Translations under genes and position numbers: made by a program
Source: DATFVA01 sp963745945
Lineage (GTDB): Bacteria > Bacteroidota > Ignavibacteria > Ignavibacteriales > Ignavibacteriaceae
NCBI GenBank assembly: GCA_963745945.1
Contig: CAVUZG010000004.1
Span: forward strand, 1,426,001-1,490,000
DNA: 64,000 nt
Direction: 5' to 3'
In this document: positions 15,364 through 25,000 of the stretch, in pieces
How positions within the stretch are numbered: position 1 is the first letter of the stretch
How the letters are laid out: every line of letters begins with the position of its first letter
The notes under the pieces: generated by a model
Told to the model about the DNA's origin: nothing
Seen by the model: only the letters and a program-made list of their open reading frames with translations
The model's database searches: none

Positions 15364-16344
15364 TTATATGGGGAATTCAATTATAATTTTTGTTCCTTTT
15401 CCGGAAAAAAAAGCAATTTTACCGTCAAGTTGGCTAACCATTATATTTACCAGGTCAAGTCCTAAACTTTTGAGTTTAGTAATATCAAAATTATCAGGTA
15501 AACCGATGCCGTTATCCTGAACGATAAATGATATCCGGTCATTTATATTTTCTAAAGTTATATCAATTACTCCTTTTTTAGAATCGGGAAATGCATATTT
15601 GATTGCATTAAATAAAAGCTCAACCAGAATCATTCCTATTAGAGCCGCCTTTTTATTTGCAACAATTATTTCCGGGATATTTTTATTGATTACAATGTTA
15701 CTGGATAATTCAGACATTCTTTCAATTATTTTATCACAATACATATTTACCTTAACTTCAAAAAAAGTATTGGATTTGGAAAGTAACGAGTATAAATCCG
15801 TAATCGAATTTATTTTTGTTCTTAAATCTTCAAGAACCAGCTTTGTTTCATCTGAATCCACTGTGGCACCCCTTAGTTTAATCAGGCTTACAATAATAGT
15901 TAAACTGTTTATAGTCCGATGTTGTATTTCTGTAATTAAAGCTTCCTTTTCTTTGATCTCCTCTACCATTGTTCTTTCTTTTTGCTTCCGTTTTGTAATA
16001 TCCCGTACATTACACTGAATTACTTTTTCATTATTCACCAAATAAACATTACTCACAAATTCTACATCTATCAGGCTCCCATCAGAAGCTTCCAGTGGTA
16101 TATCTTCGTAACGAACATATTCTTTCTCCTGTAATTCTTTATACAATTTTTTTGAATAATCTATATTTTTGAAAGCACTTATATCCCAAATATTTTTTTT
16201 AAGAATCCGATTTTTAGAATAACCCAACATCTCAATTAGGTATGGGTTAACATCAAGGATTTTCCCCGTATCGGCATTAAGGATTAATATCCCGTCTTTA
16301 GCGGATTCAAAAAGTCTCCTATACTGATTTTCGACTGAATACAA
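15364..16344 (-). CDS. PAS sensor histidine kinase, HisKA_2 type
   Basis: This 326-residue soluble kinase appears to start at TTG 16344, the first usable start after an in-frame TAA, with AGAGAG upstream. One PAS domain (YRRLFESAKDGILILNADTGKI) ends NVRDITKRKQ. A HisKA_2-type dimerisation helix follows, with the phospho-His in TEIQHRTINSLTIIVS (usual form EIHHRVKNN), then a HATPase domain with ELLFNAIKYAF and DNGIGLPD. Kinases of this type often work with stand-alone receivers or LuxR regulators; the LuxR regulator at 16665 is 320 bp upstream on the same strand and is the natural partner. Confidence 0.85.
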   Translation of the reverse strand: MYSVENQYRRLFESAKDGILILNADTGKILDVNPYLIEMLGYSKNRILKKNIWDISAFKNIDYSKKLYKELQEKEYVRYEDIPLEASDGSLIDVEFVSNVYLVNNEKVIQCNVRDITKRKQKERTMVEEIKEKEALITEIQHRTINSLTIIVSLIKLRGATVDSDETKLVLEDLRTKINSITDLYSLLSKSNTFFEVKVNMYCDKIIERMSELSSNIVINKNIPEIIVANKKAALIGMILVELLFNAIKYAFPDSKKGVIDITLENINDRISFIVQDNGIGLPDNFDITKLKSLGLDLVNIMVSQLDGKIAFFSGKGTKIIIEFPI

Positions 16345-16440
16345 ATCTGTCTCTCTAAATTATGATTAAATGATAACTGTAGATTAAAGTTTGTCAATCA
16401 ATCGGATTATTTTTTTTGGACTTAAATAATTTTTATTAGT

Positions 16441-16479
16441 GTAAATAGCAGATTGAATTCTACTCAATCGTCTATTTAC
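16441..16479. repeat. Imperfect inverted repeat between regulator and kinase
   Basis: The arms GTAAATAGCAGATTGA and TCAATCGTCTATTTAC (16 bases each, two mismatches) surround a 7-base loop. It lies in the 320-bp gap between the LuxR regulator and the kinase. It may be an operator for a dimeric regulator or a weak terminator. The arm GTAAATAG also starts the shared block at 5743. The rest of the gap (16345-16664) is AT-rich with no gene. Confidence 0.45.
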
Positions 16480-16664
16480 AAATCATTTTCTGATATATAT
16501 CGAATAGACAAGTCTTATCTTGCTTTTGAGAGCAATCCAATTTCCCTTGTTATTAATCATACACATAAATAAAATCCTTCCCGATACATGTATAAGAAGA
16601 AATAGCCTGTGAGTAAATAGTTCTTTAGAACAAAATATGGATTAATTCTTTGGGATTAGTGAAA

Positions 16665-17357
16665 CTAATCATCAAATAAGGAAATGTTGTCAACTGCCGA
16701 TTCTACTTTTCTTGAATCGTGTGCAAATTTGGCAATTTGTACACGTGTACTAAGCGCCAGTTTTTCAAGAATATTGTGTACATGACTTTTAACAGTATAA
16801 GTTGAGAGATGAAGTATTTGGGCAATTTCTTTGTTGGTATTCCCTTCTGAGATCAATTCAATCACCTCTCTTTCCCTTTTAGTCATTCTAACAGATTCCA
16901 TTAACTCGGATGATTTAGATCCGTTAACAGCGTGATCTACAATCTGGGAAAAAAGTGATCCGGTTAAGTTGCGAGGAAGTATCTGAAAACCTTTTGCAAC
17001 GGATCTTATTGTTTTGAGAAATTCGGTAACTGTAGCATCTTTCAGTATAAATCCGGAAACTCCTTCCTGCACAAATTCAAAAACATCGGCTTGCACAGGG
17101 ATCAGATCCATCATTATTATTTTTACATAATTAAAATTCTTCTTCAACAATTTCACCAAATTCATACTGCTTCTGTTTCTCAGACCTAAATCAAGAAGTA
17201 TAATACCGGGTTTATGTTTATTCATTATTTTCAAAATGTTTTCACCGTTTCCAACAGTTTCAACTACAGTCATGTCTGGTTGTTTCATTAACAATTCAGC
17301 AAGCCCCTCCCGGAGAAGTCGATTGTCTTCAATAAGCAATAGTTTTATTTTTTTCAC
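16665..17357 (-). CDS. LuxR/NarL-family response regulator
   Basis: This 230-residue regulator starts at GTG 17357. The receiver at 1-125 has the acidic pair LLIEDN, the phospho-acceptor in ILLDLGL and the Lys in FILKDA; the switch Thr position reads Asp (IIMMDL). The C-terminal HTH at about 150-215 has TKREREVIELISEGNTNKEIA and TVKSHVHNILEKL, the LuxR signature. It activates or represses promoters once phosphorylated, probably by the kinase at 15364. A decayed relative lies at 3970-4121. It is a good candidate to bind the shared upstream blocks, though no binding evidence exists. Confidence 0.9.
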   Translation of the reverse strand: MKKIKLLLIEDNRLLREGLAELLMKQPDMTVVETVGNGENILKIMNKHKPGIILLDLGLRNRSSMNLVKLLKKNFNYVKIIMMDLIPVQADVFEFVQEGVSGFILKDATVTEFLKTIRSVAKGFQILPRNLTGSLFSQIVDHAVNGSKSSELMESVRMTKREREVIELISEGNTNKEIAQILHLSTYTVKSHVHNILEKLALSTRVQIAKFAHDSRKVESAVDNISLFDD

Positions 17358-17514
17358 ATTATTACCCTAATATTGAGACCAAACAGCTCATAATTTAAAT
17401 TAAGATACAGAAAAATTCCATAAGATGATGCTTAATTTTAATAAACTGCCTATTGAATATGCATATGAAAGTTCAGATTGAATATTATTCCCTGCAATAG
17501 TGTTAATAGTAAAT

Positions 17515-17690
17515 TTATCTTTTAGCGAAGTCAAAAAAAGCTTTATCGTTTTCTATTAAACTTTGAGTGATTAATATTTCAATGCAACCCTGGATTTGAA
17601 GCAAATGAAATGCATGCGTAATATCCCTTTTCTTTTTCCGATTCGAAGAATTAATGGAAGAATTATCTGTTTGATAATTCTTCCATTTTA
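17515..17690 (-). pseudogene. Possible small frameshifted ORF below the M24 peptidase gene
   Basis: A frame without its own ATG reads through the hairpin at 17653 and gives KKKRDITHAFHLLQIQGC and IEILITQSLIENDKAFFDFA before TAA at 17515. An ATG at about 17685 (MEELSN) is in another frame and would need one indel to join it. The helical composition looks protein-like, but I recognise no family. The rest of 17358-17514 shows nothing. Confidence 0.2.
17653..17687. terminator. Perfect hairpin after the M24 peptidase gene
   Basis: The 15-bp perfect inverted repeat AATGGAAGAATTATC / GATAATTCTTCCATT with a 5-base loop starts eight bases past the stop at 17695. It probably ends transcription of the peptidase gene. 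Confidence 0.65.
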
Positions 17691-17694
17691 ATTT

Positions 17695-18885
17695 TTATTT
17701 AATAAACATTAAATCTTTTTGAGGAGGTGAAATAAATTCACAACCGTTTTTTGTGACAAACACTTCCTCTTCAAGAGTTGAAACCCCATAGTCTTTAACC
17801 GGCAGCCTTGGTTCAATTGTAAAAATCTGACCTTCTTCTACTTTCATAAATGGAGTGTCTCCATAACGTTCCCATCTCGGGAAAAGACCTGCACCGCCGT
17901 CGTGAACATTTCTGCCAACCTGGTGACCAAGCCCATGAGGATATTCCTCATAACCTTTGCCGGTAATATAGTTGCGGGCAATATCATCCATATCGCAGCC
18001 TTTTACTCCGGGTTTTAACTGATCTGCTACTTTTTGAATAGCATCCCTGATTATTTCAAAACCCTTCTGAACTTCTGAAGGTGCTGCTTTTTCATCATCT
18101 TTCAGAACATACCACATTCTCTGCAGATCAGAACAGTAACCTTTATATTCTATACCGAAGTCAATGTTAACAATATGTCCTTTTTCAACTTTGTTTTCAG
18201 TCGGTCCTGAGTGAGCGCCTCCGGCATCCGGACCTGTAAAAACAGCAGGGCAATGATCTGCTTCCCATGCAAGTCCGAATCCTCTTTCTTCAACTTTCTT
18301 CTTCATAAACTCTGCAATTTCAATTTCTGTTACACCCGGTTTAATAAATTTTCCGGTTTCATCAAATATTTTAATAGTCTCTTTAATTGCTTCTTTCATT
18401 ATAGCAAGTTCAGTCGGAGATTTTCTTCCGCGTAAAGCTGAGATTACGTCTTCAGAGCTTACAAGTTTTTTTTCAAACCCGCTTCCACTGAGATGTTCCA
18501 CCAGAATATTGTACATTCCGTGAGTCAGTCCGTCGGCTAATACAGAATTTTTTGAGAAATTAATTGCAATCCTGGCAGGATTTTTTGATTTTAAATATTT
18601 ATTCAATGGTTCTCTGATTGATTTAACATAAGTAATAACATTTTGAAAAGTTCCAATTCTTTTAATGTTATCTTCTTCCAGTGAGCCGATAATTGCTGCG
18701 GTTTCTCCGTCACGGTTAATGATAAAAGCCGATTGCCATGTATAGTTTCCGCCAACAACTATATCGAGACTCGGATCATTTATTGTTGAACTCTCACGCA
18801 CAAAAATCATCCACATATCAATTTCTTTTTCATTTAAAATATTAACTGCCTGTTCGATTTTTTCTTTTAATATTTCTTTGTTCAT
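17695..18885 (-). CDS. M24 family metallopeptidase (Xaa-Pro aminopeptidase-like)
   Basis: ATG 18885 (MNKEILKEKIEQAVN) has AAGG upstream and fits the family start better than the longer frame to 18921. The 396-residue protein has a creatinase-like N-terminal domain (about 1-160) and a pita-bread catalytic domain. The two-metal site is complete: Asp in NIDFGI, Asp in CSDLQR, His in GLGHQVG, Glu in TIEPRL and Glu in LEEEVF. It should remove N-terminal residues next to proline or process small peptides in the cytoplasm. It stands alone with its own terminator. Confidence 0.85.
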   Translation of the reverse strand: MNKEILKEKIEQAVNILNEKEIDMWMIFVRESSTINDPSLDIVVGGNYTWQSAFIINRDGETAAIIGSLEEDNIKRIGTFQNVITYVKSIREPLNKYLKSKNPARIAINFSKNSVLADGLTHGMYNILVEHLSGSGFEKKLVSSEDVISALRGRKSPTELAIMKEAIKETIKIFDETGKFIKPGVTEIEIAEFMKKKVEERGFGLAWEADHCPAVFTGPDAGGAHSGPTENKVEKGHIVNIDFGIEYKGYCSDLQRMWYVLKDDEKAAPSEVQKGFEIIRDAIQKVADQLKPGVKGCDMDDIARNYITGKGYEEYPHGLGHQVGRNVHDGGAGLFPRWERYGDTPFMKVEEGQIFTIEPRLPVKDYGVSTLEEEVFVTKNGCEFISPPQKDLMFIK

Positions 18886-19114
18886 TTTAAGCCTTAAGTT
18901 TTTATAAACGGAAAAATACACCCTCTAAACTTATTGATATGAAACCACGCAATCAAGAAGAGAAGATTTCCTTATTTTCCTGAGTTTTTAATCAAAAGAA
19001 TTGCTAATTTTTCTTGTGCAGTTTTTAAATATTATGCACAATTGTTACAAAAAATATTTGTTAGGCATAACCCCGAATGGGAGCTAATCTAAATTTTTAA
19101 TTTAAAGGAAAGTC

Positions 19115-20455
19115 ATGACTGAATATGCTCAAAATGTGCTTTCAAAAGTCAGAGCACAAAACCAGAATGAGCCTGAATTTCATCAGGCAGTTGAAGAAGT
19201 ATTTGATTCCCTGGATTTGGTATTGGAAAGACACCCGGAATATAAATCAGCAAGGATCCTCGAAAGAATGACAGAGCCGGAAAGAGTTATTTTGTTCCGT
19301 GTGCCATGGATGGATGACCAGGGTGATATCCATATTAACCGTGGTTTCAGAATTGAAATGAACAGTGCAATAGGACCTTACAAAGGCGGTTTACGTTTTC
19401 ACCCTTCAGTAAACCTGGGTATACTGAAATTCTTAGCGTTCGAACAGGTATTTAAAAACAGCCTTACAACCCTGCCAATGGGAGGCGGTAAAGGCGGTTC
19501 CGATTTTGATCCCAAAGGAAAAAGTGATAATGAAGTTATGAGATTCTGCCAGAGTTTTATGACTGAATTATACAGACATATTGGTCCTAACACCGATGTT
19601 CCTGCCGGCGATATAGGTGTTGGCGGAAGAGAGATAGGATTTTTATTCGGACAGTATAAAAGATTAAAGAACGAATTTACAGGCGTGCTTACCGGTAAAG
19701 GTTTAAACTGGGGAGGTTCATTAATACGTCCTGAAGCAACAGGTTATGGCGCTGTTTATTTTGCCCACGAAATGTTGAAAACAATAGGAATGGACATTGA
19801 AGGAAAAGTTTGTGCTGTATCAGGATTTGGCAACGTTGCCTGGGGTGCGGTTCAGAAAATAGACCAGTTGGGTGGAAAAGTAGTTACACTCTCCGGTCCC
19901 GATGGATTTATTTATGATAAAGATGGAATTAAAGGTGAGAAGATTGATTACATGCTTGAGATGCGTGCAACTGCAAATGACAGAGTTAAAGATTATGCTG
20001 ATAAATTCAAAGCAGAATTTCATGCAGGAAAAAGACCATGGGGAATAAAGGTAGATGTGGCTTTACCTTGTGCAACTCAGAACGAAATATTTGAAGATGA
20101 TGCAAAAGAATTATTAAAGAATGGCTGTGTTTGTGTGTGCGAAGGTGCCAATATGCCGACTACTATTGAAGCATACAAAGTTTTCAGAGATGCAAAAATA
20201 TTATTCTCCCCGGGTAAAGCTTCTAATGCAGGCGGAGTTGCAACATCAGGATTAGAAATGTCACAGAATAGTATGCGTCTTCCGTGGCCAAAAGAAGAAG
20301 TTGATTCACGTTTACAAATGATTATGAAAAACATTCACGATACTTGTGTAGCGACTGCAGAAAGATTTGGAACAAAAGGAAATTATGTTAGTGGAGCAAA
20401 CATTGCAGGATTCCTCAAAGTTGCTGACGCAATGCTTGACCAGGGATTAGTATAA
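19115..20455 (+). CDS. gdhA: NADP-type glutamate dehydrogenase, paralogue 1
   Basis: This 446-residue enzyme catalyses 2-oxoglutarate + ammonium + NAD(P)H to glutamate. It has AAAGGAAAG before ATG. Substrate-site motifs are YKGGLRFHPSVN, MGGGKGGSDFDPKGKSD and PAGDIGVGGREIGF; the dinucleotide fold shows SGFGNVAWGAV. The C-terminus (VDVALPCATQNE, EGANMPTTIEA, GANIAGFLKVADAMLDQG) matches the E. coli GdhA type. It is the first gene of a six-gene plus-strand run and is followed, after a hairpin, by a receiver-PPDK fusion. A second copy at 23595 is clearly related but diverged. Confidence 0.95.
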   Translation: MTEYAQNVLSKVRAQNQNEPEFHQAVEEVFDSLDLVLERHPEYKSARILERMTEPERVILFRVPWMDDQGDIHINRGFRIEMNSAIGPYKGGLRFHPSVNLGILKFLAFEQVFKNSLTTLPMGGGKGGSDFDPKGKSDNEVMRFCQSFMTELYRHIGPNTDVPAGDIGVGGREIGFLFGQYKRLKNEFTGVLTGKGLNWGGSLIRPEATGYGAVYFAHEMLKTIGMDIEGKVCAVSGFGNVAWGAVQKIDQLGGKVVTLSGPDGFIYDKDGIKGEKIDYMLEMRATANDRVKDYADKFKAEFHAGKRPWGIKVDVALPCATQNEIFEDDAKELLKNGCVCVCEGANMPTTIEAYKVFRDAKILFSPGKASNAGGVATSGLEMSQNSMRLPWPKEEVDSRLQMIMKNIHDTCVATAERFGTKGNYVSGANIAGFLKVADAMLDQGLV

Positions 20456-20477
20456 ACGGTTCTTTTATTACTTAACG

Positions 20478-20500
20478 GCTGCCCGGATAAATCGGGCAGC
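20478..20500 (+). terminator. Intercistronic hairpin between gdhA1 and the receiver-PPDK fusion
   Basis: The 8-bp GC-rich inverted repeat GCTGCCCG / CGGGCAGC with a 7-base loop is followed by TTGAATATTT. It lies 22 bp after the gdhA1 stop and 13 bp before the next ATG, so it may act as a partial terminator or an mRNA-stabilising element. Confidence 0.65.
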
Positions 20501-20512
20501 TTGAATATTTAA

Positions 20513-23494
20513 ATGAGTAAAATTCAAGCGTTTCATCTAGAAGATATTTTTTCAAACCGCATTAAGCGATTCCAGAAACTGATGCGGTATAAAATTCGTG
20601 AGATTTTACTTGTATCAAGCTTCTACGATTTTTACCTATTTGAAGAAGACGGAAGACTCTACGAACTAATCCGGCAGGAATACCAGAATCTAAATCTCAG
20701 CCAGGCACCGGAAATAACTCATGTAACAACCGGTGAAGAAGCCCTCGAACTAATAAAATCTGAAAACCAGTTTGATCTAATCATTACTACTCTTCACATT
20801 GAAGATATGAATGTAATTACATTTGCCAACAAGATGAAAGAAGCCGGTGTTAAAGCCCCAATGATTCTGCTTGCATACGACAACCGTGAACGTAAGGAGT
20901 TGACTTCAAAACACGATTCATCTGTTTTTGACAGGATTTTTATCTGGCTGGGTGATTACAGACTGCTTCTTGGCATTATAAAATATGCCGAAGATAAAAT
21001 GAATGTTGAAAATGATGTGGCCCAGGTTGGTGTCCAGGTTATAATACTTGTTGAAGATAATGTAAAATTTTATTCGGCTTACCTGCCTCTTATTTACACA
21101 GAAATTTTTAATCAATCTCAAAGATTAATTTCGGAAGGAGTCAGTCTTACACACAAATTTTTAAGGATGCGGGCCAGACCTAAAATTCTTCTCAGCACAA
21201 CTTACGATGAAGCATGGGGATACTTTGAAAAATATGAGGAATCTATACTTGGAATAATTACAGACAGTAATTTCAAACATCATGGTACCCGTGATTCAGA
21301 AGCCGGGATAAAATTTACACGTGAAGTAAAAAAACGGCAGAAGGATATTCCTATTTTACTTCAATCCAGCAACCCTGATTTTGCAGTTAAAGCGTATTCA
21401 GCAGGAGCAAGTTTTATACAGAAAGGTTCCCCGCGCTTACTGCATGAACTCCGTGACTTTATGATGAATAATTTCGGATTTGGTGATTTTATTTTTCAGC
21501 TGCCTGATGGTTCTGAAGTAGGAAAAGCTCCTAATATGAAAGCACTTGAGGAGTTCATCAGAAAAATTCCCGATGAAAGCCTGATGTTTCATGCAGAAAG
21601 AAATCATTTCTCAAAATGGCTGAAGGCAAGAACCGAATTCTGGCTTGCACACAAACTTCGTCCCAGGAGGGTTTCTGATTTCAAATCTGTTGATGAACTC
21701 AGAAAACATCTGCTGAGCTCGCTGAAAAATTACCAGGAGTACAGGCTGAGAGGGATCATAACCGAATTCAACAAAGAAACATATGATCCTAAAAATAGTT
21801 TTGCCAGAATAGGCACAGGTTCACTTGGCGGAAAAGCCAGGGGTTTGGGATTTATTAATATTCTTATCAATCATAATAAAATCCGTGACAGGTTTGAGGG
21901 AGTTGAATTAACTGTTCCTTCCGCAGTAGTTATTGCCACTGATTTTTTTGATGAATTCCTGGTTGAAAACCAGCTTGATGCTTTTGCTTTGAGTTCAACC
22001 GACGACGAAGAAATAACAAAAAGATTTATCGAAGCAGAAAAGATTCCTTCAGAACTTGTGAGCAAACTTTCCGAATTTCTTGAGGTTATAAAAGAGCCGC
22101 TTGCAATCAGGTCATCCAGTCTTCTGGAAGATTCACAATTCCAGCCATTTGCCGGAGTGTATGAGACCTACATGATTCCAAACAATCATCCTGATCCTTC
22201 AATTCGATTAGCCGAACTAATGAATTGCATAAAATGTGTTTATGCTTCAACATTTTATAAAAAAGCTAAAGATTACATGAAGGCAACTGATTACCGCCTT
22301 GAAGAAGAAAAAATGGCGGTAATAATTCAAAGACTTGTCGGTGCACGAAGAGACGAAAGGTTTTACCCTGATTTTGCGGGTGTTGCCAAGTCTTATAATT
22401 TTTATCCGGTTCCACCTCAAAAATCTTCGGATGGAATTGCGATGGTTGCTCTTGGCCTTGGAAAAACCGTGGTTGACGGAGGGAACGTAGTAAGATTTTG
22501 TCCTAAGTATCCCAGACATATGCTTCAATTTTTTTCAACTAAGGAAACTTTAAGAAATGCCCAGCAGGATTTTTATTCCTTGTTATACACCGGAAGTTCT
22601 TCTCCTGCAGCAAACTGGTCTCCAGATCAATTCGTTAAAAAATTTGAACTCTCTGTAGCCGAAGCGGATGAAACACTTTATTTTGTCGGCTCAACTTATT
22701 CTCCTGAAAACGATGCGGTTTATGATGGAATTTCGCGGCTGGGAAAACGTGTTGTAACATTTGCACCTATTCTGAAACATAAAGCTTTTCCGTTAGCAGA
22801 AATACTTGATATTATACTTGACATTGGCACGTGGGGAATGGGTGTGCCAATTGAAATTGAATTTGCAGTCAACTTAAAAGTCGATGATAACCAGCCTAAA
22901 GAATTTGCGCTTCTGCAGATGCGTCCACTTGTAATAAGCCACGAACTGGAGGAACTGGATGTTGATCATGATGCAAAAAATAAAATTCTTTGCCAGAGCG
23001 GTCAGGTACTTGGTAACGGCGCAATGACAGATATTTATGATATTATTTATGTTGATATAAATAAATACGACAGATCAAAAAGTATAAATGTTGCTTATGA
23101 AGTAAGTCAGTTAAACTCAAAATTATTAAACAGTAAAACTCCCTATTTACTTATTGGTGTCGGCAGATGGGGAAGTCTTGATCACTGGCTGGGAATTCCT
23201 GTAACCTGGGATCAGATTTCAGGAGCTTCAACTATTGTTGAATCTGGATTTAAAGATTTAAATGTAACACCATCACAAGGATCCCATTTCTTCCAGAATA
23301 TTACTTCATTTAAAGTGGGATATTTTACAGTTAACTCATCTTCTGATTCCGGTTTTATAGACTGGGATTGGCTGGCCCAACAGAAGGCTGTGGACGAATT
23401 GGAATATACCAGGCATTTAAAATTTAACAAGCCCGTTATTGTAAAAATTAATGGGAGTAAAAATAAAGGAATTATTTTAAAACCGGATAACTGA
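20513..23494 (+). CDS. Double receiver-like / PPDK ATP-binding domain fusion protein, paralogue 1
   Basis: This is a 993-residue soluble protein. Region 28-160 is receiver-like but degenerate: the acceptor Asp site reads TTLHIED and the Lys is missing. Region 170-330 is a second receiver with ILVEDN, a candidate acceptor in IITDSNF, and the Lys in FIQKGS. From ~425 to 810 comes a PPDK/PEP-synthase N-terminal ATP-binding domain: GSLGGKARGLG, RSSSLLEDSQFQPFAG, EEEKMAVIIQ and LLQMRPL. There is no swivelling phospho-His domain and no PEP barrel. A ~180-residue C-terminal part (LLIGVGRWGSLDHWLGIP, SQGSHFFQNITSF) is shared only with its paralogue. I propose a regulator or kinase tied to the adjacent GDH; the activity is unknown. 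Confidence 0.8.
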   Translation: MSKIQAFHLEDIFSNRIKRFQKLMRYKIREILLVSSFYDFYLFEEDGRLYELIRQEYQNLNLSQAPEITHVTTGEEALELIKSENQFDLIITTLHIEDMNVITFANKMKEAGVKAPMILLAYDNRERKELTSKHDSSVFDRIFIWLGDYRLLLGIIKYAEDKMNVENDVAQVGVQVIILVEDNVKFYSAYLPLIYTEIFNQSQRLISEGVSLTHKFLRMRARPKILLSTTYDEAWGYFEKYEESILGIITDSNFKHHGTRDSEAGIKFTREVKKRQKDIPILLQSSNPDFAVKAYSAGASFIQKGSPRLLHELRDFMMNNFGFGDFIFQLPDGSEVGKAPNMKALEEFIRKIPDESLMFHAERNHFSKWLKARTEFWLAHKLRPRRVSDFKSVDELRKHLLSSLKNYQEYRLRGIITEFNKETYDPKNSFARIGTGSLGGKARGLGFINILINHNKIRDRFEGVELTVPSAVVIATDFFDEFLVENQLDAFALSSTDDEEITKRFIEAEKIPSELVSKLSEFLEVIKEPLAIRSSSLLEDSQFQPFAGVYETYMIPNNHPDPSIRLAELMNCIKCVYASTFYKKAKDYMKATDYRLEEEKMAVIIQRLVGARRDERFYPDFAGVAKSYNFYPVPPQKSSDGIAMVALGLGKTVVDGGNVVRFCPKYPRHMLQFFSTKETLRNAQQDFYSLLYTGSSSPAANWSPDQFVKKFELSVAEADETLYFVGSTYSPENDAVYDGISRLGKRVVTFAPILKHKAFPLAEILDIILDIGTWGMGVPIEIEFAVNLKVDDNQPKEFALLQMRPLVISHELEELDVDHDAKNKILCQSGQVLGNGAMTDIYDIIYVDINKYDRSKSINVAYEVSQLNSKLLNSKTPYLLIGVGRWGSLDHWLGIPVTWDQISGASTIVESGFKDLNVTPSQGSHFFQNITSFKVGYFTVNSSSDSGFIDWDWLAQQKAVDELEYTRHLKFNKPVIVKINGSKNKGIILKPDN

Positions 23495-23594
23495 ACATTT
23501 AAAGGAGGATTTTCACTCACCACAAATGCGTAATGTTATTACTCCTGATTTACGCTGGTGTAATTCAACAAATACAACCACACAGGAGGCAGAA

Positions 23595-24956
23595 ATGTCA
23601 GAGTACGTCAGAAACCTTATGGCTGAGGTTAAAGCAAAAAATCCAGCCGAACCGGAATTCCATCAGGCAGTTGAGGAAGTTGCCGAATCATTATCAATTG
23701 TTCTGGACAGACATCCCGAATACCGAGCCGCAAAAATTTTAGAAAGAATTTTAGAACCTGAAAGAATAATCACCTTTAGAGTTCCATGGGTGGATGATCA
23801 GGGTGAAGTACATATTAACCGCGGTTTCAGAATTGAAATGAACAGTGCTATTGGACCTTACAAAGGTGGACTAAGATTTCATCCATCTGTTAACCAGGGT
23901 ATTCTTAAGTTTCTCGCTTTCGAGCAGGTATTTAAGAATAGCTTAACAACTCTACCTATGGGCGGCGGCAAAGGTGGTTCTGATTTTGATCCCAAAGGCA
24001 AAAGTGATATGAAAATAATGAGATTCTGCCAGGCATTTATGAGTGAATTATTTCGTCATATAGGACCAAATACAGATGTACCTGCAGGTGATATCGGGGT
24101 TGGTGGAAGAGAGATTGGTTTTCTCTTCGGACAATACAAGAAATTAAGAAATGAATTTACCGGAGTTCTTACCGGTAAAGGTTTGAACTGGGGTGGTTCA
24201 TTAATCCGTCCGGAAGCAACCGGTTATGGTGCGGTTTATTTTGCAGCCGAAATGCTTGCATCAAGAGGTGAAACACTTGAAGGTAAGACCTGTCTTGTAT
24301 CTGGAAGTGGGAATGTTGCTCAGTACACAGTTGAAAAACTTAATGCTCTGGGTGCTAAAGCTGTAACACTTTCAGATTCCAATGGTTTTATTTATGATGA
24401 AAAAGGAATTGATAATGATAAATTGAATTTTGTAATGGAACTTAAAAATGTAAGACGCGGAAGAATAAAGGAATACGCTGATAAATATAAAAGTGCAGTG
24501 TATACAGAACTTGATCCTAATGCTGATCATAATGCAATGTGGGATAATAAAGCACAATGTGCATTTCCAAGTGCAACGCAGAATGAAATAAATGAAAAGG
24601 ATGCTCAGAATCTTTTAAAGAATGGTGTTTATGTTGTTTCTGAAGGTGCAAATATGCCTACAACTTTAGACGGCGTTAAGTTATTCCTTGATAAAAAAAT
24701 ACTTTATGGTCCTGCTAAGGCTGCTAATGCTGGTGGAGTTGCTGTATCAGGACTTGAGATGGCACAAAATAGTATGAGACTTCCCTGGACGAGAGAAGAG
24801 GTTGATCAGCGTTTACAGATGATCATGAAGAGCATCCATCAGACCTGTGTTGAAATGTCCGACCGGTTCGGGACTCCCGGCAACCTGGTTAATGGTGCAA
24901 ACATTGGCGGATTCCTGAAAGTAGCAGACGCCATGATGGATCAGGGTGTAGTATAA
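23595..24956 (+). CDS. gdhA: NADP-type glutamate dehydrogenase, paralogue 2
   Basis: I place the start at ATG 23595, preceded by AGGAGG, because MSEYVRNLMAEVKAKN aligns with the start of paralogue 1; the frame to 23526 adds an unrelated leader. The 453-residue enzyme keeps all substrate motifs (YKGGLRFHPSVN, GGGKGGSDFDPKGKSD, PAGDIGVGGREIG) and a standard nucleotide motif SGSGNVAQY. The segment CAFPSATQNE differs from ALPCATQNE of paralogue 1, so cofactor or allosteric properties may differ. It follows the first fusion gene by 100 bp and precedes the second by 98 bp. Confidence 0.95.
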   Translation: MSEYVRNLMAEVKAKNPAEPEFHQAVEEVAESLSIVLDRHPEYRAAKILERILEPERIITFRVPWVDDQGEVHINRGFRIEMNSAIGPYKGGLRFHPSVNQGILKFLAFEQVFKNSLTTLPMGGGKGGSDFDPKGKSDMKIMRFCQAFMSELFRHIGPNTDVPAGDIGVGGREIGFLFGQYKKLRNEFTGVLTGKGLNWGGSLIRPEATGYGAVYFAAEMLASRGETLEGKTCLVSGSGNVAQYTVEKLNALGAKAVTLSDSNGFIYDEKGIDNDKLNFVMELKNVRRGRIKEYADKYKSAVYTELDPNADHNAMWDNKAQCAFPSATQNEINEKDAQNLLKNGVYVVSEGANMPTTLDGVKLFLDKKILYGPAKAANAGGVAVSGLEMAQNSMRLPWTREEVDQRLQMIMKSIHQTCVEMSDRFGTPGNLVNGANIGGFLKVADAMMDQGVV

Positions 24957-25000
24957 ACTGGTTTATTTAAATAGTTTATGTATACTCTTTATTGTAAATT

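Noticed and set aside
23526..23594. N-terminal extension of gdhA2 from ATG 23526
   Set aside because: The residues before MSEYVRN have no counterpart in gdhA1, and the AGGAGG site directly precedes ATG 23595.
19115..24956. gdhA duplication as an assembly artefact
   Set aside because: The two gdhA genes and the two fusion genes differ at many codons and in length, so they are true paralogues.
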